Below, piece by piece: positions 44,882-53,696 of a stretch of 64,000 bases of DNA. The DNA comes from JAMQPK01 sp963761975 (GTDB lineage Bacteria; Acidobacteriota; Vicinamibacteria; Vicinamibacterales; JAMQPK01). The notes below the pieces were generated by a model that saw nothing but the letters and a program-made list of their open reading frames with translations, had not been told where the DNA came from and did not search any database. Both the position numbers and the translations under genes were made by a program. Where the stretch lies: NCBI GenBank assembly GCA_963761975.1, contig CAVXIR010000002.1, positions 2,046,001-2,110,000 of the forward strand, given 5' to 3'. Every line of letters begins with the position of its first letter. The stretch's first letter is position 1.

Positions 44882-46219
44882 TCCGGCTGAAAGAAGATCA
44901 GCGACAGGCCGTTGATGTCACGGATGCTGAACTGCCGCCCTCCGTAGAAAGGTGTATAGAGGTCTTCGTCAAAGCGGACCTCGAACTCGCCGGAAACAGG
45001 GTTTGCCGCATCTTCGGCCGCGCGGAGTTGGCGTCGCTTGAGCGCCTCGTACAGTGCCTCGACGCGGTCAGTGAAGAACCACAAGCTGACGTCGCGGGGG
45101 CCTGGATTCCCTCCTGGGCGGAGCGTGAATTCACCGCTCCCAAATGTGAGCCTTGCGAAAACCAGTTCTCCGTCATCCTCGGTACTCGTCCGCGAGAGTG
45201 AACCCAATCGATTGATACCATTTCACCGTTGCGCGCATGTCGCGCACCGCGAACATCGGCTCGGTCTTCTTCACCGATTTCGCCGCCGAGATCATCTCCT
45301 CTTTTGAGTTTCCGAGTTCTTCCCGAGGTGCAGGCGGCTCCTTCGCTCCGGCTGCCCTCAGCAGGCGGATCGCTTGCTGATCGCCGCGCAGCAAGGCTAC
45401 AGCGAGCGGTGTCCGCCCCTTATCATCTGTTGCCTCGATGTCAGCCCCAAGCTCTATGAGCAGCTCCATCATGCTGTAATCTGGTCGCTCAGCGAGAAAG
45501 CCGAGCCCGTCCGGAGGAGCAAAAGCTGCGTGCACGGCTGTGTGCATGTTTTCGAAGCGGGATCGACGACGCAGCAGGCAATCCGGATTCTGCTCGACGA
45601 GCTTTTGGACGAGATCGCGATCGCGGAGCGTCATCGCCGAAAAAATGTGATGGCGTGCCCCGCGCGCGAGGAGCAGGTTGACGACGGCTTCGTTGCCCTC
45701 GCGCGACGCCCAACCAATCACATCGCCATTGTGCAGGTCTCCGGTCCCGTGAGCGTCAGCGCCCGCATCGAGCAGCATGCGCACACTCTCGAGGATTCCG
45801 GCCGCGGCAGCGAAATGGAGCGGCGTCGCGTTGTCGCCGGTGTCGCGGGCGTTCGGATCTGCACCGTGTTCGATGAGCAATCGCGCCGCGTCGGGATGCC
45901 GTACGGCCACGTGCAGCCCCGTGGTGCCTCCAGCCAGGTGTTCACGCGCGAGCGCCGGATCCCGCTGTAGCAACTCGCGCAGGCCGTTGAGATCTCCGGC
46001 GGCGCACGCGCGCATGAATTGGGCCACATTCGGCGCTCGTCGGAGATCCATTTCGGACTTCAGCGCGCGCCAGCTCGGAAACCCGTACTCTCGTGCGATC
46101 GCCAGCTGTGCCTCGGCGAGCTTCGCCCCGGGGTTCCTCTCGCGGATGAACGTGAGCCGTTCTTTCGCGAGCTTCTTCAGGTACTCGTAGGACGCGCGTT
46201 CGGGAAGATTGAGCGGCAT
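44848..46219 (-). pseudogene. Ankyrin-repeat protein fused to a VOC domain, frameshifted
   Basis: The first frame starts MPLNLPERASYEYLKKLAKE and has four to five ankyrin repeats (GGTTGLHVAVRHPDAARLLI, NATPLHFAAAAGILESVRML, KGRTPLAVALLRGDQQAIRL). Near its end begins a VOC domain (KKTEPMFAVRDMRATVKWYQ, SIGFTLADEY), which is broken at GGTAC (45181-45185). The other frame continues EDDGELVFARLTFG to PFYGGRQFSIRDINGLSLIFF at 44848. Restoring one base gives a protein of about 456 aa. Ankyrin plus VOC in one chain is unusual but occurs in uncharacterised bacterial proteins. The SD is GGAAGGAAGG. Confidence 0.75.
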
Positions 46220-46449
46220 AGACCCCTTCCTTCCATAGGCGCCCAGTGTCCGCGGCTCACGGGCAGGAAGTCAGGGTGTCTGACTGTTCAAACGGTATGC
46301 TCGGGTGGGTTCGACCCTTCACGCGGACCGTGCGCCGCCCGTGTCGGCCAGGGGATTCTAGCGTACGGGGCGGTGACCCTGGGCGACGAGTGTCGGGTGG
46401 GTCGATGGGGAGGGCTCGCTGTGGTCAGGCAGTTGTTGGTAGGAATCAA

Positions 46450-47001
46450 ATGGGGCTGTTACTGATCGCGAGGGCAGGGTTCATTAGTGGTGTGGAACTC
46501 GACGAGGTCGCCAGGGCGCTCGCGCCCAGGCTGATCGGGTACGCGCTCGCCCGCACCGGATGTCCAGGGGCGGCCGAAGACGTTGCGCAGGATGCACTCA
46601 CCGCGCTCGTGCGGAGATGGCGTCAAGCGGGGCCGCCAGAATCGCCCGACGCCTTCGCATTTGCCATCGCGAGGCGGCGGGCCAGCCGAGTCGTTGCCAG
46701 ACGAGCGCTGATGGCGCCGCTGGACGCCATCCGCAGTGTCGCTGGCCGTGAACCCTCGGTCGAACACACGTATGAACATCGTGCGGAGTTGACGAACGTG
46801 CGGTCGGCGTTGCGTACTCTCTCACGTACCGATCGCGAAGCGTTGCTGCTGCGGTCAGTCGGCGAGTTATCGTTCGAGCAAATCTCAGTGATCGTGGGTG
46901 CGTCGCCGGAGGCCGTCAAGATGCGGATTTCACGGGCGCGCCGCCGGCTCGCGGCGTCAGTTCAGGAGCATTCGGATGGACGACGAAAACAAACCGCTTG
47001 A
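46450..47001 (+). CDS. ECF-type sigma factor
   Basis: The 183-aa protein has sigma region 2 (ALAPRLIGYALARTGCPGAA, then EDVAQDALTALVRRWRQ) and region 4 (LRTLSRTDREALLLRSVGEL, then FEQISVIVGASPEAVKMRIS). I chose the ATG at 46450 with TAGGA upstream; a GTG at 46492 is a plausible alternative. Its end overlaps the membrane-anchored gene at 46976. Target genes unknown. Confidence 0.85.
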   Translation: MGLLLIARAGFISGVELDEVARALAPRLIGYALARTGCPGAAEDVAQDALTALVRRWRQAGPPESPDAFAFAIARRRASRVVARRALMAPLDAIRSVAGREPSVEHTYEHRAELTNVRSALRTLSRTDREALLLRSVGELSFEQISVIVGASPEAVKMRISRARRRLAASVQEHSDGRRKQTA

Positions 47002-47335
47002 TATTGACACGCGCGTGCGCCGAGCGGTGAGCCCTCCCGCCTCTGTGGTGGATCGTGTGGTCATGCGAGCGCTCACTGACAGTGATCGCCCGCCGCAGCA
47101 CCGGCGTCGTATGGGCTTCGCCATCGTGACCGTTGCGACGGTCGTGCTGCTGGTCGCCTTGACCGTCTGGCAAGGCCGCAAACGCGCAGGCGAGCACGCG
47201 TTGCCGACCTCACTGGCGATTACCGGAGAGGGATCAATGTTAGTCGTTGAAAGTCAGGACGGCCGTCGCTGGATCGTCGGCCCTGCCCCAAAACGCCGCA
47301 TCGGTGGTGGCTACGTGATCGTCGTCCCGCAATGA
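46976..47335 (+). CDS. Short membrane protein, likely anti-sigma partner
   Basis: The 119-aa protein has a charged N-terminal cytoplasmic part (MDDENKPLDIDTRVRRAVSP), one membrane helix (about residues 47-64: FAIVTVATVVLLVALTVW) and a small outer part ending RRIGGGYVIVVPQ. AGGAG lies upstream of the ATG, which overlaps the sigma gene by 26 nt. Position and layout suggest an anti-sigma factor without a zinc-binding motif. Not verified by homology. Confidence 0.6.
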   Translation: MDDENKPLDIDTRVRRAVSPPASVVDRVVMRALTDSDRPPQHRRRMGFAIVTVATVVLLVALTVWQGRKRAGEHALPTSLAITGEGSMLVVESQDGRRWIVGPAPKRRIGGGYVIVVPQ

Positions 47336-47346
47336 AAGGGGTATAC

Positions 47347-47907
47347 ATGAGCCGTCTTGCATTCGCCATGATTACAGCCCTCATCGGCGTGCCGCTCGCA
47401 GCACAAACCGCCCGCTCGGCAGATCCGTTGCAGTCGCGCGTCACCATCGATTATCGAGAGGCTCCGGCGGCGCGTGTCATTGGGACGCTCGCCACTGCGG
47501 CAGGATTGAAGGTGGAGATCGGAAGCGGCACCCTCCGTCCGGTCACAATCACTCTCACGAATGTGAAGCTCGGGACGGCCCTCAATGCGGTCTGTGAAAA
47601 CGCCTCATGTGTGTGGCGACTACAGGGAACGTTGACCGTGACGCCTGTCGCGAACGACAAGATTGCCTCGCTTCCTGCTCTCGTGTCTTTCGAGGTGCAC
47701 GACACGCCTCTAAGCGACTTCTTCCGCGCGTTGGCTGCCGCAATCGGAGTACCAGTGATTGTCGACCCCGGTCTGCCGAGTGAACCTATTAACGTGCAAT
47801 TCAAGAACGCTCAGACGGTAGGTGTGCTCAATATGTTCTGCGACATGAATAACTGCCAATGGGACTTCGACGCCGTGCGCGGGCTGCGCGTGACGCCGAA
47901 ACGGTAG
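47347..47907 (+). CDS. Secreted STN-domain protein
   Basis: The 186-aa protein has a signal peptide (MSRLAFAMITALIGVPLAAQ) and two secretin/TonB N-terminal short domains: VTIDYREAPAARVIGTLATA with LKVEIGSG..LRPVTITLTNVK, and VSFEVHDTPLSDFFRALAAA with VPVIVDPGLPSEPINVQFKN. STN domains in TonB-dependent receptors and secretins contact regulators in the periplasm. Here the domain stands alone behind a sigma/anti-sigma pair, 11 nt after it. It could transduce a surface signal, or be an unlinked secretin part. Confidence 0.7.
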   Translation: MSRLAFAMITALIGVPLAAQTARSADPLQSRVTIDYREAPAARVIGTLATAAGLKVEIGSGTLRPVTITLTNVKLGTALNAVCENASCVWRLQGTLTVTPVANDKIASLPALVSFEVHDTPLSDFFRALAAAIGVPVIVDPGLPSEPINVQFKNAQTVGVLNMFCDMNNCQWDFDAVRGLRVTPKR

Positions 47908-47927
47908 CGCGGGCCCCTCGTTCCGAG

Positions 47928-48474
47928 TCATTGAGAATGGTGCTTCGGCACGCGGTAATGCAGTTGGACCAGCCCATCGTCGAACCGTTCGACTGAGAGC
48001 AAGTCCAGAAGCACGTGGCAATGACGAGGCGCTATCAGTGGAATGCCCTCACCGATGAAGACCGGGGCCACACTGATGACCAACTCGTCGATCGCCTGCT
48101 CGTCTAGAAAGGAGGCGATGATCTCGCCCCTGCCCATCAACCAGATATCCTTACCAGGCTGCTCTCGAAGACGGCTCACAAATGGGCCAATGGCCTCGTT
48201 CACGAACTCCACGCCCGACGGGGCGTCCGCTGGTGGAGAATGCCGGGAGAAGACGATCGTTCGATTCTTTGAGTCGAATTTCGCCCCCATTCGCAGGCTG
48301 ACCTCGTAGGTCCTCCGGCCAAGCACCTTCGTATCGATCGACTTCATGAAGGCGTTCATAGAAACCTTCTGGTGCCGGGCGGGACGTGAGCCACTCGAGA
48401 TCGCCGTCAGAACGCGCGAAGTAACCGTCCGCGCTGGTTGCGATGTGAACGATGACTTTTCGAGGCTTCGTCAC
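47928..48474 (-). pseudogene. RibD/dihydrofolate-reductase-like protein, frameshifted
   Basis: The first frame starts MTKPRKVIVHIATSADGYFA and reads SDGDLEWLTSRPAPEGFY; the second frame begins MNAFMKSIDTKVLGRRTYEV and runs to the stop at 47928. The two match one continuous dihydrofolate reductase-like (RibD C-terminal) protein of about 180 aa. The join is at TTCTATGAACGCC near 48357, which needs a net loss of two bases or gain of one to be continuous. LMGRGEIIASFLDEQAIDEL marks the NADPH-binding half. It lies 25 nt after the Rieske oxygenase gene on the same strand. Confidence 0.7.
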
Positions 48475-48498
48475 GTTATTTTCCCTGGAAGAAGATCA

Positions 48499-49617
48499 CT
48501 ATCGGTCCAGGCCGGCGATCAGGTCGTCATGGAGCAGTTGGTGAAACAGGTGCTCGCCGGCCTCGCGCCGGACGGAAAGCCGGCCCGATGTGTACGCGCG
48601 CGACCGAAGTCCCTGTTGAACCGACCGGCAGATTGCGACGTCCTCCTGCTGGATCTGCTCGCTAATCGCGATGCTCTCGAGGTTGCGGCCGCGGGCACCC
48701 GCCGACACGTCAGAAAAGTAGAAATCGAAGATGACGTCGGTTTGGTCTGGACCTCGTGGCAGGACGAGGTTCGTATCCATTGCGCCCGCATAGTAATTGA
48801 CCATGAAGTTCGGATACATCCAGAGGTAGATCGCGCGTTCGCCGGTTCGTACCGCGGCGGTCCTCGCATCGGCGCCCTCGGCGACCATCGGGCTCGACTG
48901 CACGCAGATGCGATCGCCGTTCTCGATGGTGTAATGGCTGTAGTCGAGGACGCTGTCCAGTCCCTTGTGCAGATGAGGGACGTGATATCCGCCGTCGAGA
49001 TAGTTGTCGACAAACACCTTCCAGTTGCAGTCGATCGAATAAGTGCGCCGCTCCATCCACTGAAGGCCCGCGAACGCCTTGGTGGGGAAGCGGCCAGTGA
49101 GATCCGAACCGGTAAAGCGGGGAAGGGAGGAGCCATCGGGCTCGAGCGTGACGAACACCCACTTTTCCCAGACGTCGACATCGATCGGCACCAGGCCGGT
49201 TGACGACCGATCGAAGTCACAGACCCCCGAGAACTCAGGCGTCCCCTTCAATTTCCCTTCGAGCGAGTAGGTCCAGCCGTGATAGGGGCAGCGCAGGTGA
49301 ACGGCAGAGCCTTCCGCTTCCGTCACGACGGCGGCGGCATGGTGGCGGCAGACGTTGAAGAAGCCGCGGAGCCCCTCATCACTTCCGCGCACGAGGACGA
49401 TCGGCTCGCCGGCGGCGGTCTGGCACGCGACGTACTGGCCCTGCTTTTGAAGTTGATCGACGCGGCCCGCAACCTGCCATGCTCGCGAAAACACCGTACG
49501 GCGCTCCAGATCGAGCATGCGCGGCTCGGTGTACCACTCGGCGGGGATCGTGGACGCCTCGCTCAGCGATGCATTGCGCCTGTAGCCGGCAATAATCTCA
49601 GAGAGGGGACGTGACAT
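48499..49617 (-). CDS. Rieske non-heme iron oxygenase, alpha subunit-like
   Basis: The 372-aa protein has a Rieske [2Fe-2S] site, CRHHA (Cys90, His92) and CPYHGW (Cys110, His113), then the catalytic domain with NWKVFVDNYLDGGYHVPHLH containing the iron-binding His pair. The architecture matches aromatic-ring-hydroxylating and carnitine/choline monooxygenase-like oxygenases. An electron-transfer partner is not in the window. The ATG at 49617 is chosen over the open frame to 49707 since it starts MSRPLSEIIAGYRRNASLSE. It is divergent from the DUF4159 gene (37 nt). Confidence 0.88.
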   Translation of the reverse strand: MSRPLSEIIAGYRRNASLSEASTIPAEWYTEPRMLDLERRTVFSRAWQVAGRVDQLQKQGQYVACQTAAGEPIVLVRGSDEGLRGFFNVCRHHAAAVVTEAEGSAVHLRCPYHGWTYSLEGKLKGTPEFSGVCDFDRSSTGLVPIDVDVWEKWVFVTLEPDGSSLPRFTGSDLTGRFPTKAFAGLQWMERRTYSIDCNWKVFVDNYLDGGYHVPHLHKGLDSVLDYSHYTIENGDRICVQSSPMVAEGADARTAAVRTGERAIYLWMYPNFMVNYYAGAMDTNLVLPRGPDQTDVIFDFYFSDVSAGARGRNLESIAISEQIQQEDVAICRSVQQGLRSRAYTSGRLSVRREAGEHLFHQLLHDDLIAGLDR

Positions 49618-49654
49618 AGCTGGGAAGATAACACTGAGTGCTAGCATAGTAAGA

Positions 49655-50494
49655 GTGACGGTGCTCCCCAGGCGATTCGCGACCGTGGCGGCGACAGCCG
49701 CCATCATCGGCCTCTGCGCCGCGACTGGATTCGCTCAGCGGATCTGGTCGGGGGGCTACGGCTATACGCCACCGCGATTTCCGACGAAACAAAGTTTCAA
49801 GGGCAGCTTCAATTTCTGCCGCGCGATGTTCGAGAGCAACCGCCGGGAGAAACGAGGTTGGAGCACTGACTATCCTGGCGCCGATCTCAATTTCAGTGTC
49901 CGGCTCGCGGAGCTCACCAAAGCGCCGGTGACCATGCGCCCGGACGCGGAAGAAGGCGAAGCGCCAGATTCCGTCGTCGTCCGGCTCACCGATGACGCGC
50001 TCTTCAAGTGCCCGTACGTCCTGATGCAAGACGCCGGTACTGCCGACTTCAGCGACGAGGACGCCAGGCGCCTGCGCGAATACCTGCTCAAGGGCGGATT
50101 TCTGTTTGTATCGGACTACTGGGGCGAGCGGGCGAGGGTGCAGTTCGACCAGCAAATTCGATTGGCTCTGCCGCAGGGACAGTATCCAATCGTCGATCTC
50201 GCGCTTAACCATTCGATATGGCATACGTGGTTCGATATGAAAAATATCCCGCAGATGCCATCGATTCAATCCTGGCGCCGCACGGGCGGCCAGACCGACC
50301 GCGGCGTCGTCGACCCGCCGTCAGCGCGCGGCATTACCGACGAGCATGGCCGTCTCATGGTGGTGATGATGCACAACACCGACATACCCGACGGCTGGGA
50401 ACGTGAAGGCGAAGACCCCGAGTACTTCTATCGCTTTTCACCAGATGCGTACGCGGTGGGCATCAATATCGTGCTGTACACGATGACACACTGA
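49655..50494 (+). CDS. Secreted DUF4159 protein
   Basis: The 279-aa protein starts with GTG and has a signal peptide (MTVLPRRFATVAATAAIIGL) followed by the DUF4159 domain: YTPPRFPTKQSFKGSFNFCR, YVLMQDAGTADFSDEDARRL, LKGGFLFVSDYWGERA and HNTDIPDGWEREGEDPEYFY. DUF4159 resembles glutamine-amidotransferase-like folds and appears near large membrane complexes in Acidobacteriota and Planctomycetota. The role is unknown. Confidence 0.8.
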   Translation: MTVLPRRFATVAATAAIIGLCAATGFAQRIWSGGYGYTPPRFPTKQSFKGSFNFCRAMFESNRREKRGWSTDYPGADLNFSVRLAELTKAPVTMRPDAEEGEAPDSVVVRLTDDALFKCPYVLMQDAGTADFSDEDARRLREYLLKGGFLFVSDYWGERARVQFDQQIRLALPQGQYPIVDLALNHSIWHTWFDMKNIPQMPSIQSWRRTGGQTDRGVVDPPSARGITDEHGRLMVVMMHNTDIPDGWEREGEDPEYFYRFSPDAYAVGINIVLYTMTH

Positions 50495-50647
50495 GCCGCG
50501 CCGAAGCACCCCTGAGTCGAAGGTGCGAAGGCCCGCGCGTGTTACAATCCCCGCCAAAACACACCGTCATACTCGATCTGATACCTTCCAATTGGAAAGA
50601 CCGCGGGGCGCGTTTTCCGTCAACGATAACCTCGAGAGGAGCCGGCT

Positions 50648-52330
50648 ATGAGGGTAGGGGACGTCATCGCGGAGATCATGAAGCGCGAACGGGTCAAGGT
50701 TCTCTTCGTCTACCCGCTGACGCCGCTCACCGAATTTGCCGCCGCTGCCGACATTCGCCCGATCGTCGTCCGCCAGGAGCGCGTAGGATGCGCCATGGCC
50801 GATGCCGGCGGCCGGCTGAGCTCGAGCGACGACGTCGGCGTATTTGCATGTCAGGGGGGGCCGGGGATCGAGAACTCGTTCGGCGCGGTGGCGCAGGCCT
50901 ACTCCGAGGGTGTGCCGTTGGTGGTCATCGTGCCAGGACCGTCGCGCGCGCTGGCCAATGTCCCACCAAACTTCAGCGCCACATTGAATTTTCAGCACAT
51001 CACCAAGAGCGCCGAGACGGTGACGACGCCTGAGATGATCGTGCCGGCGCTCCGCCGCGCGTTCACCCTCGCGCGGAACGGTCGTCCCGGTCCGTGTCTG
51101 GTCGAAGTATCCGACGTGTTCAATACCGACATTCCGTCGATCAGCACGCCGGCGGACCTCGACTACGAGCCCACCAAGCGGACGATGATTGCGCCCGACC
51201 CCAAAGCGGTCGACGCAGCGGCCGAAGCATTGATCAACGCGAAGATGCCGATGATTTATGCCGGCCAGGGCGTGCACTACGCGAAAGCGTGGACCGAGCT
51301 CAGACAAGTTGCCGAGTTGCTGGAGGCGCCGGTCGGGACGAGCATGGAAGGGAAGAGCGCGTTCCCCGAAACGCATCCGCTTGCGCTCGGTGCGGGCGGG
51401 CCGAGCATGATGCGCGCGCTGGCCACCCACGTGAACGAGTCAGATGTGGTGTACGGCGTGGGGGTGAGCTTCAGCCCGGGCTTCTCAATCAGATGGCCCA
51501 CCAAGGGAAAGCAGTTCGTCCACAACACGGTAGACGAGCGCGATCTCAACAAGATCATTCCCGCGAAGTATCCTGTGCTCGGCGATGCCAAGCTGACGCT
51601 GGCGATGCTGCATCAGGCACTCAGTGAACGGCTGCGCGGCAAGCCGCGCGGCCTCACGCGCGGCGTCAGTGCGCGCATCCAGGAGCAAAACGCACCCTGG
51701 CTGAAGGAATGGATGCCGTACCTCACGAGCAACGCGAAGCCTTTGTCACCCTATCGAGTCGTTTACGACCTGCTGCAGACGGTGGACGCGGCGAACACGA
51801 TCATCACGCACGATGCCGGCAGCCCGCGCGACGAGCTGATCCCGTTCTGGAAGTCGGTGGCGCCGCTGAGTTACATCGGTTGGGGCAAGACGACACAGCT
51901 CGGCTACGGCCTCGGGCTTGCGATGGGTGCCAAGGTCGCCCACCCGGAGAAGTTGTGCATCAACTATTGGGGCGAGGCGGCGCTGGGTATGACCGGCATG
52001 GACTTCGAGACGTGCGTGCGTTGCCAGATTCCGATCATGTCGATCCTGTCGAACAATTTCGGGATGAAATGCGAATACGCGGCGATGAAGGTGTCACATC
52101 AGAAGTACCGCACATGCGACATCTCGGGTAATTACGCCGAGTTCGCCAAGGCGATGGGCGGCTACGGCGAGCGGGTGACCGAGCCCGAGCAGGTCGTCCA
52201 TGCAATCGTGAACGGCATTCGGGCGACCAGGGAAGGCAAGCCCGTGCTGCTCGAGTTCATTACGACCCAGGAGGTGCGTTACGCGATGGGTGGCGCGATG
52301 CCTTCCAGCGGGTCGGGTGGTGGTGACTAG
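50648..52330 (+). CDS. Thiamine-pyrophosphate enzyme (acetolactate synthase-like)
   Basis: The 560-aa protein has the three-domain layout of the POX/acetolactate synthase family. The N-terminal pyrimidine domain has RQERVGCAMADAGGRLS, with activating Glu44, and ACQGGPGIENSFGAVAQAYS. The cofactor domain has NYWGEAALGMTGMDFETCVR then LSNNFGM, where the TPP/Mg motif normally begins GD; here the Asp is Glu. ITHDAGSPRDE and YIGWGKTTQLGYGLGLAMG support the fold. It could be a decarboxylase or carboligase; the substrate cannot be assigned. GAGGAG precedes the ATG. DUF1552 follows 18 nt later. Confidence 0.88.
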   Translation: MRVGDVIAEIMKRERVKVLFVYPLTPLTEFAAAADIRPIVVRQERVGCAMADAGGRLSSSDDVGVFACQGGPGIENSFGAVAQAYSEGVPLVVIVPGPSRALANVPPNFSATLNFQHITKSAETVTTPEMIVPALRRAFTLARNGRPGPCLVEVSDVFNTDIPSISTPADLDYEPTKRTMIAPDPKAVDAAAEALINAKMPMIYAGQGVHYAKAWTELRQVAELLEAPVGTSMEGKSAFPETHPLALGAGGPSMMRALATHVNESDVVYGVGVSFSPGFSIRWPTKGKQFVHNTVDERDLNKIIPAKYPVLGDAKLTLAMLHQALSERLRGKPRGLTRGVSARIQEQNAPWLKEWMPYLTSNAKPLSPYRVVYDLLQTVDAANTIITHDAGSPRDELIPFWKSVAPLSYIGWGKTTQLGYGLGLAMGAKVAHPEKLCINYWGEAALGMTGMDFETCVRCQIPIMSILSNNFGMKCEYAAMKVSHQKYRTCDISGNYAEFAKAMGGYGERVTEPEQVVHAIVNGIRATREGKPVLLEFITTQEVRYAMGGAMPSSGSGGGD

Positions 52331-52348
52331 GTCCTTCAGGCCACTAGT

Positions 52349-53671
52349 ATGTTCATCTCGAAGAAACATCTAGACCGGCGGACGTTCCTGCGCGGCATGG
52401 GCGCGACGATCGCGCTGCCTCTGCTCGACGCCATGGTACCTGCCCGAACGGCGCTGGCGGCCACGGCCGCCAGGCCAGTGCCGCGGATGGCGTTCGTGTA
52501 CTTTCCGCACGGGGCGATCATGAACGAGTGGACGCCGCACGGTGGACTCGGCAGAATCCTCGAGCCCCTCGCGCCGTTCCAGCATCGACTGACGATCGTC
52601 AGCGGCCTCGAAAACCGACATGCGTACGGGCCGGTGCACGCAATCACGCCCGGCACTTGGCTTTTGGGCACGGATCCCGGTGCGATAGGTGCGATAGGTG
52701 CGATAGGTGCGATAGGTGCGATGGGTGCGTCAGGTGCGTCAGGTGCGATGGGTGCGCGTGCGCTCGCTGCGGGCATGACGGCAGACCAAATGGCGGCTCA
52801 ATACCTCGGCCGAGATACGCTGCTGGCATCAATCGAACTTGCGACTGAAGAGCCCAGGAGGATTGCGGCGGGCGCGTGGGAAAAGCACTACAGCGAGGGC
52901 TTCGGCACGACGATCTCGTTTCGAGACTCGGCAACGCCGCGGTCGATGGAATTTAGTTCGCGCCGCCTCTTCGACAAACTGTTCGCTCCAGAGGCGACGG
53001 TCGACGAGCGTGCCGTACGCGCTCAGACATCAACGAGCGTCCTCGATCTGGTTGCGGCAGATACCGCCGTTTTGCAAAAGCGTCTTGGGCCGGCGGACTG
53101 CGCGGTGCTCCACGGCTATTTGGATGCCGTCCGCGATGTCGAGCGTCGTGTGGCACATGCTGAAGCACCCGCCGAGCGCCTGCATCTGATGTTCGACATG
53201 ATCGCGCTGGCGTTCCAGGCAGACATCACGCGTGTGGCGTCGTTCATGATGGCGGCCGAGACCAGCCAGATGACATTCGACCACCTGGGCGTGGCCGATT
53301 CATTCCATCTGCTGTCGCATCACCAGAACGATCCGGCGAAGATCGAGAAGCTCGTTCGGATTCAGAACTATCACACACGCGTGTTCGCGTCGTTCGTTGG
53401 CAAACTCGCCGCGCTGCCGGACGGCGACGGCTCGATGCTCGATCGAGCGCTCATCCTTTACGGCAGCAACATGAGCGACAGTCATGCGCACGACCACTTC
53501 CCGTTGCCGGCGGCGGTCGTCGGCGGGGCGTGTGGCGCGCTTCGCGGTGGCCGGCATCTGCGTTGTCCCGACCGCACGCCGTTGTCTAATCTGCTGCTCA
53601 CGATGCTCCATCGCGCCGGTGTGCCCGTAGAGTCAATGGGCGACAGCACCGGCGAATGCGTCGGAATCTAA
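52349..53671 (+). CDS. Tat-exported DUF1552 protein with GAx repeat insertion
   Basis: The 440-aa protein begins with a twin-arginine signal (LDRRTFLRGMGATIALPLLD) and has DUF1552 segments: PRMAFVYFPHGAIMNEWTP, RLTIVSGLENRHAYGPVHAI, then ALILYGSNMSDSHAHDHFPL and MLHRAGVPVESMGDSTG. This family is paired with DUF1592-type cytochrome proteins in Planctomycetota and Acidobacteriota. Between the TPGTWLLGTDP part and MTADQMAAQYLG sits a repeat region coding GAI/GAM/GAS. No DUF1592 partner is in the window. It follows the TPP enzyme. Confidence 0.88.
   Translation: MFISKKHLDRRTFLRGMGATIALPLLDAMVPARTALAATAARPVPRMAFVYFPHGAIMNEWTPHGGLGRILEPLAPFQHRLTIVSGLENRHAYGPVHAITPGTWLLGTDPGAIGAIGAIGAIGAMGASGASGAMGARALAAGMTADQMAAQYLGRDTLLASIELATEEPRRIAAGAWEKHYSEGFGTTISFRDSATPRSMEFSSRRLFDKLFAPEATVDERAVRAQTSTSVLDLVAADTAVLQKRLGPADCAVLHGYLDAVRDVERRVAHAEAPAERLHLMFDMIALAFQADITRVASFMMAAETSQMTFDHLGVADSFHLLSHHQNDPAKIEKLVRIQNYHTRVFASFVGKLAALPDGDGSMLDRALILYGSNMSDSHAHDHFPLPAAVVGGACGALRGGRHLRCPDRTPLSNLLLTMLHRAGVPVESMGDSTGECVGI
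52679..52759 (+). repeat. 9-bp minisatellite inside the DUF1552 gene
   Basis: Nine successive 9-bp units begin at 52679: four GGTGCGATA, then GGTGCGATG, two GGTGCGTCA, GGTGCGATG, and a partial unit. They are in frame and encode Gly-Ala-Ile, Gly-Ala-Met and Gly-Ala-Ser triplets. Repeat length can change by slippage without breaking the frame. Confidence 0.95.
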
Positions 53672-53696
53672 AATGAACCCGCAACGGAGGCTTTAG

